A stretch of 64,000 bases of DNA, taken from positions 1 through 64,000 of the forward strand of contig NZ_JAAEDM010000009.1 in NCBI RefSeq assembly GCF_018129065.1. Direction: 5' to 3'. The notes under the pieces were generated by a model, which was not told where the DNA came from, ran no database searches, and worked only from the letters and a program-made list of their open reading frames with translations. Source of the stretch: Neoroseomonas soli. Lineage in GTDB: Bacteria > Pseudomonadota > Alphaproteobacteria > Acetobacterales > Acetobacteraceae. The translations under genes were made by a program, and so were the position numbers. Positions 17,083-25,175 of this stretch are shown one piece after another. Each line of letters begins with the position of its first letter. Position 1 is the stretch's first letter.

Positions 17083-18648
17083 CTATGGCGCCGGGCGGGC
17101 CGCCATGGCGCGGGTGCCTTCGTCCATGCGCGCCTCGTAGGTGATGCCGCGCCGCGTGGCCCAGGTGTTGATGAGATGGAAGATCGGGATCAGCGCCTCG
17201 TCGTCCATCGCCAGCTTCACCACGTCATGCAGCACGCGTTCCCGCTCCTCGTCGTCCAGGATGGTGGTGGCGCGGTCCACGAGCGCGTCCAGTTGCGGGT
17301 TGGAATAGCGCCCCGCATTGGAGGCGCCGCGGCGCTGCTCGCGGTTGTAGGTGCCCATGATGTTGATGGCGGCGTAGGAGGCCTCCCCGGTCGAGGAGCC
17401 CCAGCCCGCCAGCCGGATCGGGAATTCCTGCCGCGCGGCGCGGGCGGAGAAGGACGACCAGGGCAACGCCTGGACCTCGGTGCGGATGCCGATGCGCGTC
17501 CACATCTGCGCCACCGCCTGCGCGGTGCGGGCATCGTTCGGGTAGCGGTCGTTGGGCGTCACCAGGGTCAGGCGGAAGCCCTGCGGATAGCCGGCCTCGG
17601 CCAGCAGGCGGCGCGCGCCGTCGGGGTCGAAGGCCGGCACCGGCACCGCCGGGTTGAAGGAATAGACGCCCGGCGGCAGCCACTGGCCGGAGGGCGCGGC
17701 GGTGCCTTCCATCACCCGGTCCGCCAGTGCCTGCCGGTTGATCGCCGTGGAGAGCGCGCGCCGCACCCGCACATCCTTGAACGGGTTCGCGGCGATCGGC
17801 TGGCCGGCATTGTCGGCGACCATCGGCAGGTTGCCGTCGCGGGAGAAGTCGGCCTGGATGTAGATCATCCGCAGGCCCTGGATCTGGTGCAGCGCGACGC
17901 GGCTCTCCCGTCGCAGGCGCTCGATGTCGGAGGACGGCACCTGGTCGATCAGGTCGATGTCGCCGGCGAGCAGCGCCGCGGTGCGCGCGGAATCATTGGC
18001 GATGACGCGCCAGACCGCGCGCGACCAGGGTTCCCGCTGGCCCCAATAGGCGTCGTTGCGCTCGAACTCCACGCGCTCGCCGGGAGCATGGGAGCGCAGG
18101 CGGTACGGGCCGGTGCCGATGGCGGCGCGGCCGCTGTTGTAGTCATCCGTCGTCGCACCCTCGCCGGCATGGCGGGAGACGATGAAGATATAGGAGAGAT
18201 CGACCGGCAGCAGCGGATGCGGCGCGCGGGTGTGGATGCGCAGCGTCAGCGGGTCCACCACCTCCACCCGCTCGACCATGCGCAGGAAGCCGCCGAAGCC
18301 GCCGGGGCTGTTCGGCACGTTGGGCGCGCGCCCGAAGGTGAAGACCACGTCGTCGGCAGTGAAGTCCCGCCCGTCGTGCCACTTCACGCCCGCACGCAGC
18401 TTGAACTCCCACACGGTGGGGGAGATTGCGCGCCAGGATTCCGCAAGGCCCGGGAAGGTGCGGACCCGCGCGTCGCGCTCCACCAGGCGGGAGAAGATGT
18501 GCGCGGCGACGGATGAATTCGGCGCCGCGTTGAAGAAATGCGGGTCGAGCGAGGTCGAGGGCGCGCCCGCCCCCATGGTCAGCGTCTGCCCCAGCGCGGG
18601 GGTCGAGACGGCGGCGGCAAGCAGCAGGGCGAGGCTCGAGCGGCGCAT
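17083..18648 (-). CDS. ABC transporter substrate-binding protein, family 5 (peptide/nickel type)
   Basis: A 521-residue periplasmic solute-binding protein of the DppA/OppA family. A signal peptide (LALLLAAAVSTPALG) precedes the mature start; the family blocks TSLDPHFFN, PGLAESWRAIS, FKLRAGVKWHDGRDFTADDVVFTF and GTGPYRL are clear. GGAGGAC lies right upstream of the ATG at 18648. No permease or ATPase genes are adjacent, so it is an orphan binding protein, divergent from a second one. The ligand could be a peptide, opine, glutathione or another compound. Confidence 0.9.
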   Translation of the reverse strand: MRRSSLALLLAAAVSTPALGQTLTMGAGAPSTSLDPHFFNAAPNSSVAAHIFSRLVERDARVRTFPGLAESWRAISPTVWEFKLRAGVKWHDGRDFTADDVVFTFGRAPNVPNSPGGFGGFLRMVERVEVVDPLTLRIHTRAPHPLLPVDLSYIFIVSRHAGEGATTDDYNSGRAAIGTGPYRLRSHAPGERVEFERNDAYWGQREPWSRAVWRVIANDSARTAALLAGDIDLIDQVPSSDIERLRRESRVALHQIQGLRMIYIQADFSRDGNLPMVADNAGQPIAANPFKDVRVRRALSTAINRQALADRVMEGTAAPSGQWLPPGVYSFNPAVPVPAFDPDGARRLLAEAGYPQGFRLTLVTPNDRYPNDARTAQAVAQMWTRIGIRTEVQALPWSSFSARAARQEFPIRLAGWGSSTGEASYAAINIMGTYNREQRRGASNAGRYSNPQLDALVDRATTILDDEERERVLHDVVKLAMDDEALIPIFHLINTWATRRGITYEARMDEGTRAMAARPAP

Positions 18649-18829
18649 GGGTCCTCCGGCGGCAAATCCCGGTGGGCAGCATGGCAGCTTTCGCGTGGCC
18701 GCGAAGGACCTATCCCATGATCCGTTTCCCGCAGGCCCCGCCGGCGGCCAAGCGAGACGGTACCACCGGGCGCTTTCGCGGATGGGCGCAGCCGGTCCAT
18801 CATGCTTACCTTTCCGGGAGACGCCGCGC
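18649..18829. promoter_or_regulatory. Divergent promoter spacer between two solute-binding protein genes
   Basis: This 181-bp spacer must hold both promoters. GCTTTCGCG occurs twice in direct orientation (18687-18695 and 18772-18780), and the first copy forms a dyad TTCGCG-TGGC-CGCGAA (18690-18705). These are candidate regulator sites. I see no convincing -35/-10 pair. Confidence 0.35.
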
Positions 18830-20428
18830 ATGATGACCCGCCTCGCCTCGGCTGCCCTGCTCGCGGCCGTCGCACTGTTCGCCGCACCGGCCGGCGCGCA
18901 GCCCGTGCCGCCGGAGCGCGTGCTGCGCATGGTGCCGAACGCGGACCTGCAGACGCTCGACCCGATCAACACGACGGCGGGCGTCGTGCAGTCCCACGCG
19001 CACATGATCTACGACCAGCTCTTCGGCCGGGACGAGAACCAGCGCCCGCAGCCGCAGATGGTCGGCGACTTCTCGGTCAGCGCCGATGCCCTGGCCTGGC
19101 GCTTCACGCTGCGCGACGGCCTCGCCTTCCATGACGGCGCGCCGGTGACGGCGGAGGACGTGGTGGCCTCGCTGCGCCGCTGGGGCGCGCGGGACCCGCA
19201 TGGCCGGCAGATCATGGCCATCACCGAGGCGCTGGCGCCCGAACCCGATGGGAAGTCCTTCACCTGGCGCCTGCGCCGGCCCTACGGGCTGATGCTCGAT
19301 GCCCTCTCGAAGCCCGCCGGGAACATGCCGGCGATCATGCCGGCGCGCGTTGCCGCGACCGATCCCTTCACTGCCATCACCGAGACCGTCGGCTCCGGCC
19401 CCTTCGTCTTCGTGCGCGAGGAATGGGTGCCCGGCAGCCGCGTCGTCTATCGCCGCAACCCGGCCTATGTGCCGCGCGCCGAGCCGGCCTCCGGCACCGC
19501 CGGCGGCAAGGTCGCACATGTCGACCGCGTGGAATGGCTGAACATCGCCAATGCCCAGACCGCGGTGCTTGCGCTGATCCAGGGCGAGCTCGACTACGTC
19601 GAGAGCCCGGGCGTCGATTTCCTGCCCATGCTGCAGCGGCGCGGCATGCGGATCATCCGCACCAATACGCTCGGCGCGCCGGGCATGATCCGGATGAACC
19701 ACATCCACCCGCCCTTCAACGACGCGCGCGCGCGGCAGGCGCTGATGCTCCTGGTGAACCAGGAGGAGATCCTGCAGGCGATGTTCCCCGACCCGTCGCT
19801 TTACCAGGTCTGCCACGCCTTCTTCGTCTGCGGTTCCCCGCAGGAGACGAATGCGGGCGTGCCCGAGGGGCTCGGCTCCCCCGCGGCGCGGGAGCGCGCG
19901 CGGCAATTGCTGCGCGAGAGCGGCTACGACGGCGCGCCAATCGTCATCATGGACCCGACGGACAATCCCTTCGTCCATGCCGCGACGCTGGTGCTGGCGC
20001 AGCAGATGCAGCAGGTCGGCTTCCGCACCGACGTGCAGGCGACGGATTTCGCCTCCATGGCCCAGCGCCGCGCCAATCGCCGGCCGCCGGCCGAGGGCGG
20101 CTGGCATATCGGGCTGACCTTCTGGAACGGGCTCGGCGCGTCGGACCCTGTCGGCAACGTGCCGATGCAGGCATCCTGCGAGCGCGCCTGGCCGGGCTGG
20201 CCCTGCGACGCCGACCACCAGGCGCTGATCGACGCTTTCCCCTATGCCGCGAATGAGGCCGAGCGGAGGCGCATCCTCGATGCGCTCCAGGAAAGCGCCT
20301 ACCGCCTCGTGCCCTATGTCCCGCACGGGCAGTGGTACCTGCCCTCGGCGATCAGCCCGCGCATCTCCGGAGTGCTGGCGATGCCCGGCATCATCATCGC
20401 CTGGAACGTCCGCAAGGCGGCGCGGTAG
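18830..20428 (+). CDS. ABC transporter substrate-binding protein, family 5
   Basis: A 532-residue DppA/OppA-family binding protein. The signal peptide ends in FAAPAGA; family blocks include DLQTLDPINTTAG, WRFTLRDGLAFHDGAPVTAEDVVASL, and a GSGPFVF segment. Two consecutive ATGs open the gene (18830 and 18833). A Cys pair (QVCHAFFVCG) and another (SCERAWPGWPCD) may form disulfides in the mature protein. It has no transporter partners here and is only distantly similar to its divergent neighbour, so the two probably bind different ligands. It is convergent with chrA with only seven bases between stops. Confidence 0.9.
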   Translation: MMTRLASAALLAAVALFAAPAGAQPVPPERVLRMVPNADLQTLDPINTTAGVVQSHAHMIYDQLFGRDENQRPQPQMVGDFSVSADALAWRFTLRDGLAFHDGAPVTAEDVVASLRRWGARDPHGRQIMAITEALAPEPDGKSFTWRLRRPYGLMLDALSKPAGNMPAIMPARVAATDPFTAITETVGSGPFVFVREEWVPGSRVVYRRNPAYVPRAEPASGTAGGKVAHVDRVEWLNIANAQTAVLALIQGELDYVESPGVDFLPMLQRRGMRIIRTNTLGAPGMIRMNHIHPPFNDARARQALMLLVNQEEILQAMFPDPSLYQVCHAFFVCGSPQETNAGVPEGLGSPAARERARQLLRESGYDGAPIVIMDPTDNPFVHAATLVLAQQMQQVGFRTDVQATDFASMAQRRANRRPPAEGGWHIGLTFWNGLGASDPVGNVPMQASCERAWPGWPCDADHQALIDAFPYAANEAERRRILDALQESAYRLVPYVPHGQWYLPSAISPRISGVLAMPGIIIAWNVRKAAR

Positions 20429-20435
20429 GGCGCCG

Positions 20436-21761
20436 TCAGGACGGCAGGAAGGACAGCGCCAGCCCCGCCGCCGCGCAGACCGCGAGCACCCGCGCCAGCC
20501 CGAGCTTCAGCCCGAACAGCAGCGCGGCGGCGAGCAGCGCGAGCGCGACCGCGCTCGGCTGGACCGTCGTGACCACCGGGATGTCGATGGCGGCCGGGCC
20601 GAGCGGAACGCGGTTCACCTCCGCGAAGATCACCCGCAGGCCGAACCACAGCGCGAGGTTGCCGATCACCCCGACCACCGCCGCCGTCACCCCCGCCAGC
20701 GCGCCCTTCAGCCGCGGTTCGTTGTGCATCCGCTCGACGAAGGGTGCGCCGAGGAAGATGAAGGCGAAGCACGGTGCGAAGGTGACCCAGAGAGTCAGCA
20801 GGCTTCCGCCGACGCCGCCGATCACGCCGCTGTCTCGGTACCCGGCCAGGAAGCCGACGAACTGCAGCACGAGAATCAACGGGCCGGGCGTCGTCTCGGC
20901 GAGGCCGAGCCCGGCCAGCATTTCCGGCGCCGTCAGCCAGCCGTAGTTCTCGACCGCCTCCTGCGCGACATAGGCGAGCACCGCATAGGCGCCGCCGAAG
21001 GTGACGACAGCCATCTTCGAGAAGAACCAGGCGACGTCACCCCAGACGCCGCTGCCGTAGAGCAGCGCGACCGGCCAGAGCCAGAGCGCCAGCGTCAGCA
21101 ACCCCGCCCGCCGCGCCGCGGGCGTCATGCGCGCGATGCGGTCCGGCTCGGCGGCGAGGACGGCGTCGAGCAGCGCCGGCGGTCCCTCCTTCGCCTTGCC
21201 GTGGCTGCCGGCGACGAAGGCCGCGGGCAGCGCATAGCCGATGGCGAGCGCGGCCAGCACCACTGCCGGGAAGGGCACGTCGAAGGCCGCCAGCGCGATG
21301 AAGGCCGCCGCCGCAAGCGCCCAGGCCGCGCCGCCGTGCAGGGCCCGCCTCGCGACGCGCAGCAGCGCCTCGACCACCAGCACCAGCACGGCGCATTTCA
21401 GGCCGAAGAACAGGGCGGCGACGACGGGAACCTCGCCAAGCGTCGCATAGATGATGGACAGCGCCAGCATCACGACGGCGCCGGGCAGGACAAACAGCAC
21501 CCCCGCCGCGACGCCGCCCTTCACCCCATGCATCAGCCAGCCGAGATAGGTGGCGAGCTGCGTCGCCTCCGGCCCCGGCAGCAGCATGCAGAAGTTGAGC
21601 GCATGCAGGAACCGCGCGTCGGAGACCCAGTGGCGGTCGTCCACCACCTCCCGGTGCATGACCGCGATCTGCGCCGCCGGCCCGCCGAAGGAGAGCAGGC
21701 CGACGCGCAGCCAGACGCGCAGCGCCTCGACGAAGGTCGGGAATTGCGGCTGCGGCTTCAT
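20436..21761 (-). CDS. chrA: Chromate transporter, long two-domain type
   Basis: A 441-residue CHR-family inner-membrane protein that exports chromate. The N-terminal domain opens with the signature FGGPAAQIAVMH and MLLPGPEATQLATYLGW; the second domain repeats the pattern with VVTFGGAYAVLAYV and LAETTPGPLILVLQFVGF. Around ten membrane segments are expected. The start codon overlaps the chrB stop by four bases (ATGA), so chrB-chrA is an operon for chromate resistance. Confidence 0.95.
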   Translation of the reverse strand: MKPQPQFPTFVEALRVWLRVGLLSFGGPAAQIAVMHREVVDDRHWVSDARFLHALNFCMLLPGPEATQLATYLGWLMHGVKGGVAAGVLFVLPGAVVMLALSIIYATLGEVPVVAALFFGLKCAVLVLVVEALLRVARRALHGGAAWALAAAAFIALAAFDVPFPAVVLAALAIGYALPAAFVAGSHGKAKEGPPALLDAVLAAEPDRIARMTPAARRAGLLTLALWLWPVALLYGSGVWGDVAWFFSKMAVVTFGGAYAVLAYVAQEAVENYGWLTAPEMLAGLGLAETTPGPLILVLQFVGFLAGYRDSGVIGGVGGSLLTLWVTFAPCFAFIFLGAPFVERMHNEPRLKGALAGVTAAVVGVIGNLALWFGLRVIFAEVNRVPLGPAAIDIPVVTTVQPSAVALALLAAALLFGLKLGLARVLAVCAAAGLALSFLPS

Positions 21762-22576
21762 GCGGGCTTTCCCGGGTTCGGCCAGTTGTGGGTTTCGTCG
21801 GTCGCGTCGCGCGCCCAGCGGTAGAAGGCGTCGTAGAGCGTCATGCCCGCGTCGAGCTGCGCCAGGTCGTCGCGGTGCATCCGCGACAGGCCGAGCGAGG
21901 CGGCAAGCAGCCCCGCCGCCTCCGGTGCCAGGTCCGGCCGGGCGGTGTCGGCGCCGCGGACGACCAGGGCAAGACGATCCAGCGCCGCGGTATGCAGGGC
22001 GAATTCATCGAGCATCACGTCGAAGGTGCAGGACTCGCCGCGATGGGACCAGAAGACGCCCTCGACGTCGAAGGGGGTGGCACCGAAGCGTTCCGCCACG
22101 GCGGGTACTTCGGAGGGCGCGACGTAGAGGAAGACCGCCGAGGGATCGACGAAGCGGCGGATCAGCCAGGGGCAGGCGATGCGGTCCACCTTGGGCCGCG
22201 CCCGCGTGACCCAGAGGGTGCGCCCCTGCGCGTCGCGCGGCGGGACGTGGGTAGGCGAGACGAGCGGCAGGCCGGCGTCGCGCCAGGCCTCGAAGCCGCC
22301 CTCGACGGATTCCGCGTTCGCACCGGCATGGCGCAGCCAGGCGGCGACACCCTGGCTGAGCTTCAGCCCCCTCTGGCAGACCACGGCCACGTCGCGCCCG
22401 GCGAAGGCGCCGGCCCAGGCGGGGACATCGCCATGGCCGCGGCGGATGGCGCCGGGCAGGAAGCGAGGATCCGCGGCCGCGTCCTGCTCGGTGCGGACAT
22501 CGATAAGCACGGGCGCGTCGGGCAGGCCGATGCGCCGGGCGAGTTGCTGTACGGTGACAATCGTCGGAGCCGGCAT
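21758..22576 (-). CDS. chrB: Rhodanese-ChrB fusion chromate resistance protein
   Basis: A 272-residue two-domain protein. Residues ~5-110 are a rhodanese domain (LIDVRTEQDA, putative active-site C67 in VVCQRGLKLSQG, GGFEAWRDAGLP). Residues ~120-270 are the ChrB C-terminal domain (WVTRARPKVDRIACPWLIRR, VEGVFWSHRGESCTFDVM, MTLYDAFYRWARD). ChrB proteins are linked to chromate-responsive control of chrA; the rhodanese fusion replaces the usual ChrB N-terminal region, so regulation may differ. GAGAGGA precedes the ATG. Confidence 0.9.
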   Translation of the reverse strand: MPAPTIVTVQQLARRIGLPDAPVLIDVRTEQDAAADPRFLPGAIRRGHGDVPAWAGAFAGRDVAVVCQRGLKLSQGVAAWLRHAGANAESVEGGFEAWRDAGLPLVSPTHVPPRDAQGRTLWVTRARPKVDRIACPWLIRRFVDPSAVFLYVAPSEVPAVAERFGATPFDVEGVFWSHRGESCTFDVMLDEFALHTAALDRLALVVRGADTARPDLAPEAAGLLAASLGLSRMHRDDLAQLDAGMTLYDAFYRWARDATDETHNWPNPGKPA

Positions 22577-22701
22577 AATGGCGTCCTCTCCACTGGGAGT
22601 TTGGGACGCGATGCTTCGGCCGGAGCCTCACGGGGTGATCGCGGACATCCCCTTGGCGCAAAGGGTGGGTAGCGGGCCGCCCCGTGTCAAGCGCGGCCGT
22701 G

Positions 22702-24429
22702 TTACGTTGCGGCGGTCGCCAGCAGGCTCTCGCCCGGTCGCAGGCGCGTGAAGGCGACGGGCTGCCAGTCGGGCGCGATGGCGCCGTCGCGCAGCGTCAC
22801 GCGGGTCGCGGCGAGGCCCGCGGCGTCCTTGTCGGTTTGTGGGAAGTCCTCCCGCCAATGGGCGCCGCGGGATTCCTCGCGGGCTTGGGCGGCGGCGACG
22901 ATGGCGCGGCTGACGAGCAACTGGGACTTCAGGTTCAGCCAGTCATGCCAGGTGAGGTTGAAGGCGCGGTCGCGCCCGTCCACGCCGGCGGCGTCGGTCT
23001 CGGCTTCCAGTGCGTCGAGGCCGGTGGCGCATTCGGCCAGCCCGGCGCCATCCCGCAGGATGCCGGCCTTGTCCCACATGAGGTCCAGCAGCGCGTCGCG
23101 GATGGGGGAGAGGTTGCGCGGCGCCCGCGCGAAGGGGGCATGGACGAAGGCGGCGGCCTGCTCCAGCGCGGCGGCGTCCGGTTCCTCGAAACTGCCTTCG
23201 CGCGGCACCCAGGCGCCCATGGTGTCGCCGGCGATGCCGCCGAAGACGGTGGAATTCGCCACGCCATTGCCGCCCAGGCGGTTCGCGCCGTGCACGCCGC
23301 CGGTGTCCTCTCCCGCCGCGAAAAGGCCGGGCAGGCCGGTCGAGCCATCGGCGCGGAACACCACGCCGCCCATCATGTAATGCGCCGTCGGCACCACCGG
23401 CACGCGCCCGGCGGCGAGGTCGAAGCCCATGTCGGCGCAGCGTTCGACCATGCCCTTGAACTCGCGCCGCACGCGGTCGGGGCCAAGGTGGCCCATCTCG
23501 ATCCACAGGCCGCCCTGGTCGTTCACGTTGCCGGCGAGGATTTCCCGCTGCATGGACCGGCTGACGATGTCGCGCGTCGCGCGCTCGTTGCGCGGATCGT
23601 ATTTCTGCATGAAGCGCTGCCCGTCGCCGCCGAGCAGGTAGCCGCCGGCGCCGCGCAGCCCTTCCTCGATGATGGTGCCGGTCATGCGCGTGCCGGGGCC
23701 GGCCAGCACGCCGGTCGGGTGGAACTGCACCATTTCCATGTCGCGCAGCGGCAGACCCGCGCGCAGCGCCATCGCCATGCCGTCGCAGGCCTTGTCGCCG
23801 GAAGGGGTATGGTACTTGTACATCGTCGGCCCGCCGCCGGTGCCGAGCAGCACGGCGCGCGCCTGCACGAAGACCAGCGCGCCCGTGCGCATGTCGATCA
23901 GCAGCACGCCGGACAGCTGCGCGCCGTCCTTCGAACGGATCAGCGCGACGGCTCGGTGTTCCTCCAGCCGGTCGATGCCGCGCGCCCAGACCTGTTCTGC
24001 GAGGCGGTTGACGATCTCGATGCCCGTCAGGTCGCCCTTGTGCACGGTGCGGTCGAAGGTCTGGCCGGCAAAGGCCTTCTGGTGGATGGTGCCGTCCGGG
24101 TTGCGGTCGAAGAAGCAGCCCCAGCGATTCTCCAGTTCGCGGATGCGCTGCTGCGCGCCGACCACCAGTGTCCAGGCAAGATCCTGGTCGTTCAGCCATT
24201 TCCCGCCGTCGAGCGTGTCCATGAAGTGGCGCTCGGCGGAATCCCCCGCGGCGATGGCGACGTTGTAGCCGCCCTGCACCATGCGGGTGCAGCCGCATTT
24301 CCCGAGCAGGCCCTTCACCGCGATGGTGACGTCGAGTTGCGGCGCGGCGTCCTTGGCGTGCAGCGCGGCGAGTAGCCCCGCGCCGCCGGCGCCGAGGACC
24401 AGGATGTCGGTGCGGCGGCGTTCGATCAT
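22702..24429 (-). CDS. Fumarate reductase/succinate dehydrogenase-type flavoprotein subunit
   Basis: A 575-residue FAD-dependent catalytic subunit. The dinucleotide motif is LVLGAGGAGLLAALHA; active-site motifs are QFHPTG, EEGLRGAGG, RDIVSR and TAHYMMGG. The His that carries covalent FAD in SdhA/FrdA (SHT-x3-GG context) is replaced by C47 in CGCTRMVQGG. In E. coli FrdA, changing that His is known to give non-covalent FAD with fumarate reduction kept and succinate oxidation lost, so reductive direction is favoured (inference). It is the last gene of the cassette, its ATG overlapping the stop of the 45-residue peptide gene. Confidence 0.88.
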   Translation of the reverse strand: MIERRRTDILVLGAGGAGLLAALHAKDAAPQLDVTIAVKGLLGKCGCTRMVQGGYNVAIAAGDSAERHFMDTLDGGKWLNDQDLAWTLVVGAQQRIRELENRWGCFFDRNPDGTIHQKAFAGQTFDRTVHKGDLTGIEIVNRLAEQVWARGIDRLEEHRAVALIRSKDGAQLSGVLLIDMRTGALVFVQARAVLLGTGGGPTMYKYHTPSGDKACDGMAMALRAGLPLRDMEMVQFHPTGVLAGPGTRMTGTIIEEGLRGAGGYLLGGDGQRFMQKYDPRNERATRDIVSRSMQREILAGNVNDQGGLWIEMGHLGPDRVRREFKGMVERCADMGFDLAAGRVPVVPTAHYMMGGVVFRADGSTGLPGLFAAGEDTGGVHGANRLGGNGVANSTVFGGIAGDTMGAWVPREGSFEEPDAAALEQAAAFVHAPFARAPRNLSPIRDALLDLMWDKAGILRDGAGLAECATGLDALEAETDAAGVDGRDRAFNLTWHDWLNLKSQLLVSRAIVAAAQAREESRGAHWREDFPQTDKDAAGLAATRVTLRDGAIAPDWQPVAFTRLRPGESLLATAAT

Positions 24430-24563
24430 CGCGGGCCGCGCGGGCTGGACGGCACGCCGCAGCCGCAATCCTCGGAGGAAGGCGGGGCCTGCGGCGGGGT
24501 CGGAGCCTGCTGCGCGGCCGCGGGCAGGGCGGTCAGCAGCATCAGGAGCAACAGCGCGCGCAT
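24426..24563 (-). CDS. Small secreted peptide (45 aa) between fumarase and flavoprotein genes
   Basis: The frame gives a textbook signal peptide (MRALLLLMLLTALPAAAQQ) followed by a 26-residue mature tail rich in Pro and Gln and ending with SSEDCGCGVPSSPRGPR. Its ATG shares one base with the fumarase beta stop, and its stop overlaps the flavoprotein ATG by four (ATGA), so it is exactly threaded between two genes. That tight coupling argues it is translated. The CxC motif could bind metal or form a disulfide. I know no family; a role with the periplasmic face of the membrane anchors is speculative. Confidence 0.6.
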   Translation of the reverse strand: MRALLLLMLLTALPAAAQQAPTPPQAPPSSEDCGCGVPSSPRGPR

Positions 24564-25171
24564 CACGCGGCCCCCAGCTTCTCGAGCACAGCCTGGCGGC
24601 GCTTCGTGGCCTCGGCGTTCACCGTGGCGTAGAGGCTGCCGCCATGCGCGTCCATCGCCACCAGCAGCGGCCCGAAGCCCCTGATGCGGAACTTGTAGAG
24701 GCTTTCGGGGTTGAGGTCGTCGAGGTCCACATCCTCCACCGCCTCGATCCAGGTGGTTTCCAGCGCCGCCGCGCCGCCGACCACGGCGAGGTAGGCTCCG
24801 CCGAGATCCTGGAACGCCTGCAGCGAACCCTCCCGCAGCCCGCCCTTGCCGATGATGATCCGCACGCCCTCGCGTTCCATCAGCGGTCGCGTGAAGCGTT
24901 CCATGCGGTCGGAGGTGGTGGTGCCGACGCAGACCGCCTCGTAGCCCGAATGGTTGGTGCCGGAGCGTTCCACCTTGCGCAGGTTCGGCGCGGTGTGGAT
25001 CACGGCATGGCCGCGCAGGTCGAACTTCGTCCGCCGGCCGTGGTCGAACATGTGGATCTGCGTCGCATCACGGATGCCGAAGAGGATCTCTTCCAGCGTC
25101 ACGGTGTCGCCGGCGCGCAGCGCGCGGACCTGGTCCTCGGTGATGGGCATGTGCAGGACGTGGTGGGCCAT
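24563..25171 (-). CDS. Class I fumarate hydratase (or tartrate dehydratase) beta subunit
   Basis: A 202-residue protein equal to the C-terminal domain of class I Fe-S hydro-lyases. Visible are the swivelling-domain blocks AGDTVTLEEILFGIRDATQIHMFD, the NHSGYEAVCVGTTTSDRM substrate loop, and IIIGKGGLREG. Size matches the separate beta subunits of two-subunit fumarases and TtdB. It follows the alpha gene by four bases and overlaps the small peptide gene by one. The fumarate reductase-like neighbours favour fumarate/malate as substrate over tartrate. Confidence 0.88.
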   Translation of the reverse strand: MAHHVLHMPITEDQVRALRAGDTVTLEEILFGIRDATQIHMFDHGRRTKFDLRGHAVIHTAPNLRKVERSGTNHSGYEAVCVGTTTSDRMERFTRPLMEREGVRIIIGKGGLREGSLQAFQDLGGAYLAVVGGAAALETTWIEAVEDVDLDDLNPESLYKFRIRGFGPLLVAMDAHGGSLYATVNAEATKRRQAVLEKLGAA

Positions 25172-25175
25172 GACG

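Noticed and set aside
22684-24375. 563-codon plus-strand frame opposite the flavoprotein gene
   Set aside because: Antisense shadow; no family blocks and it covers a well-supported flavoprotein.
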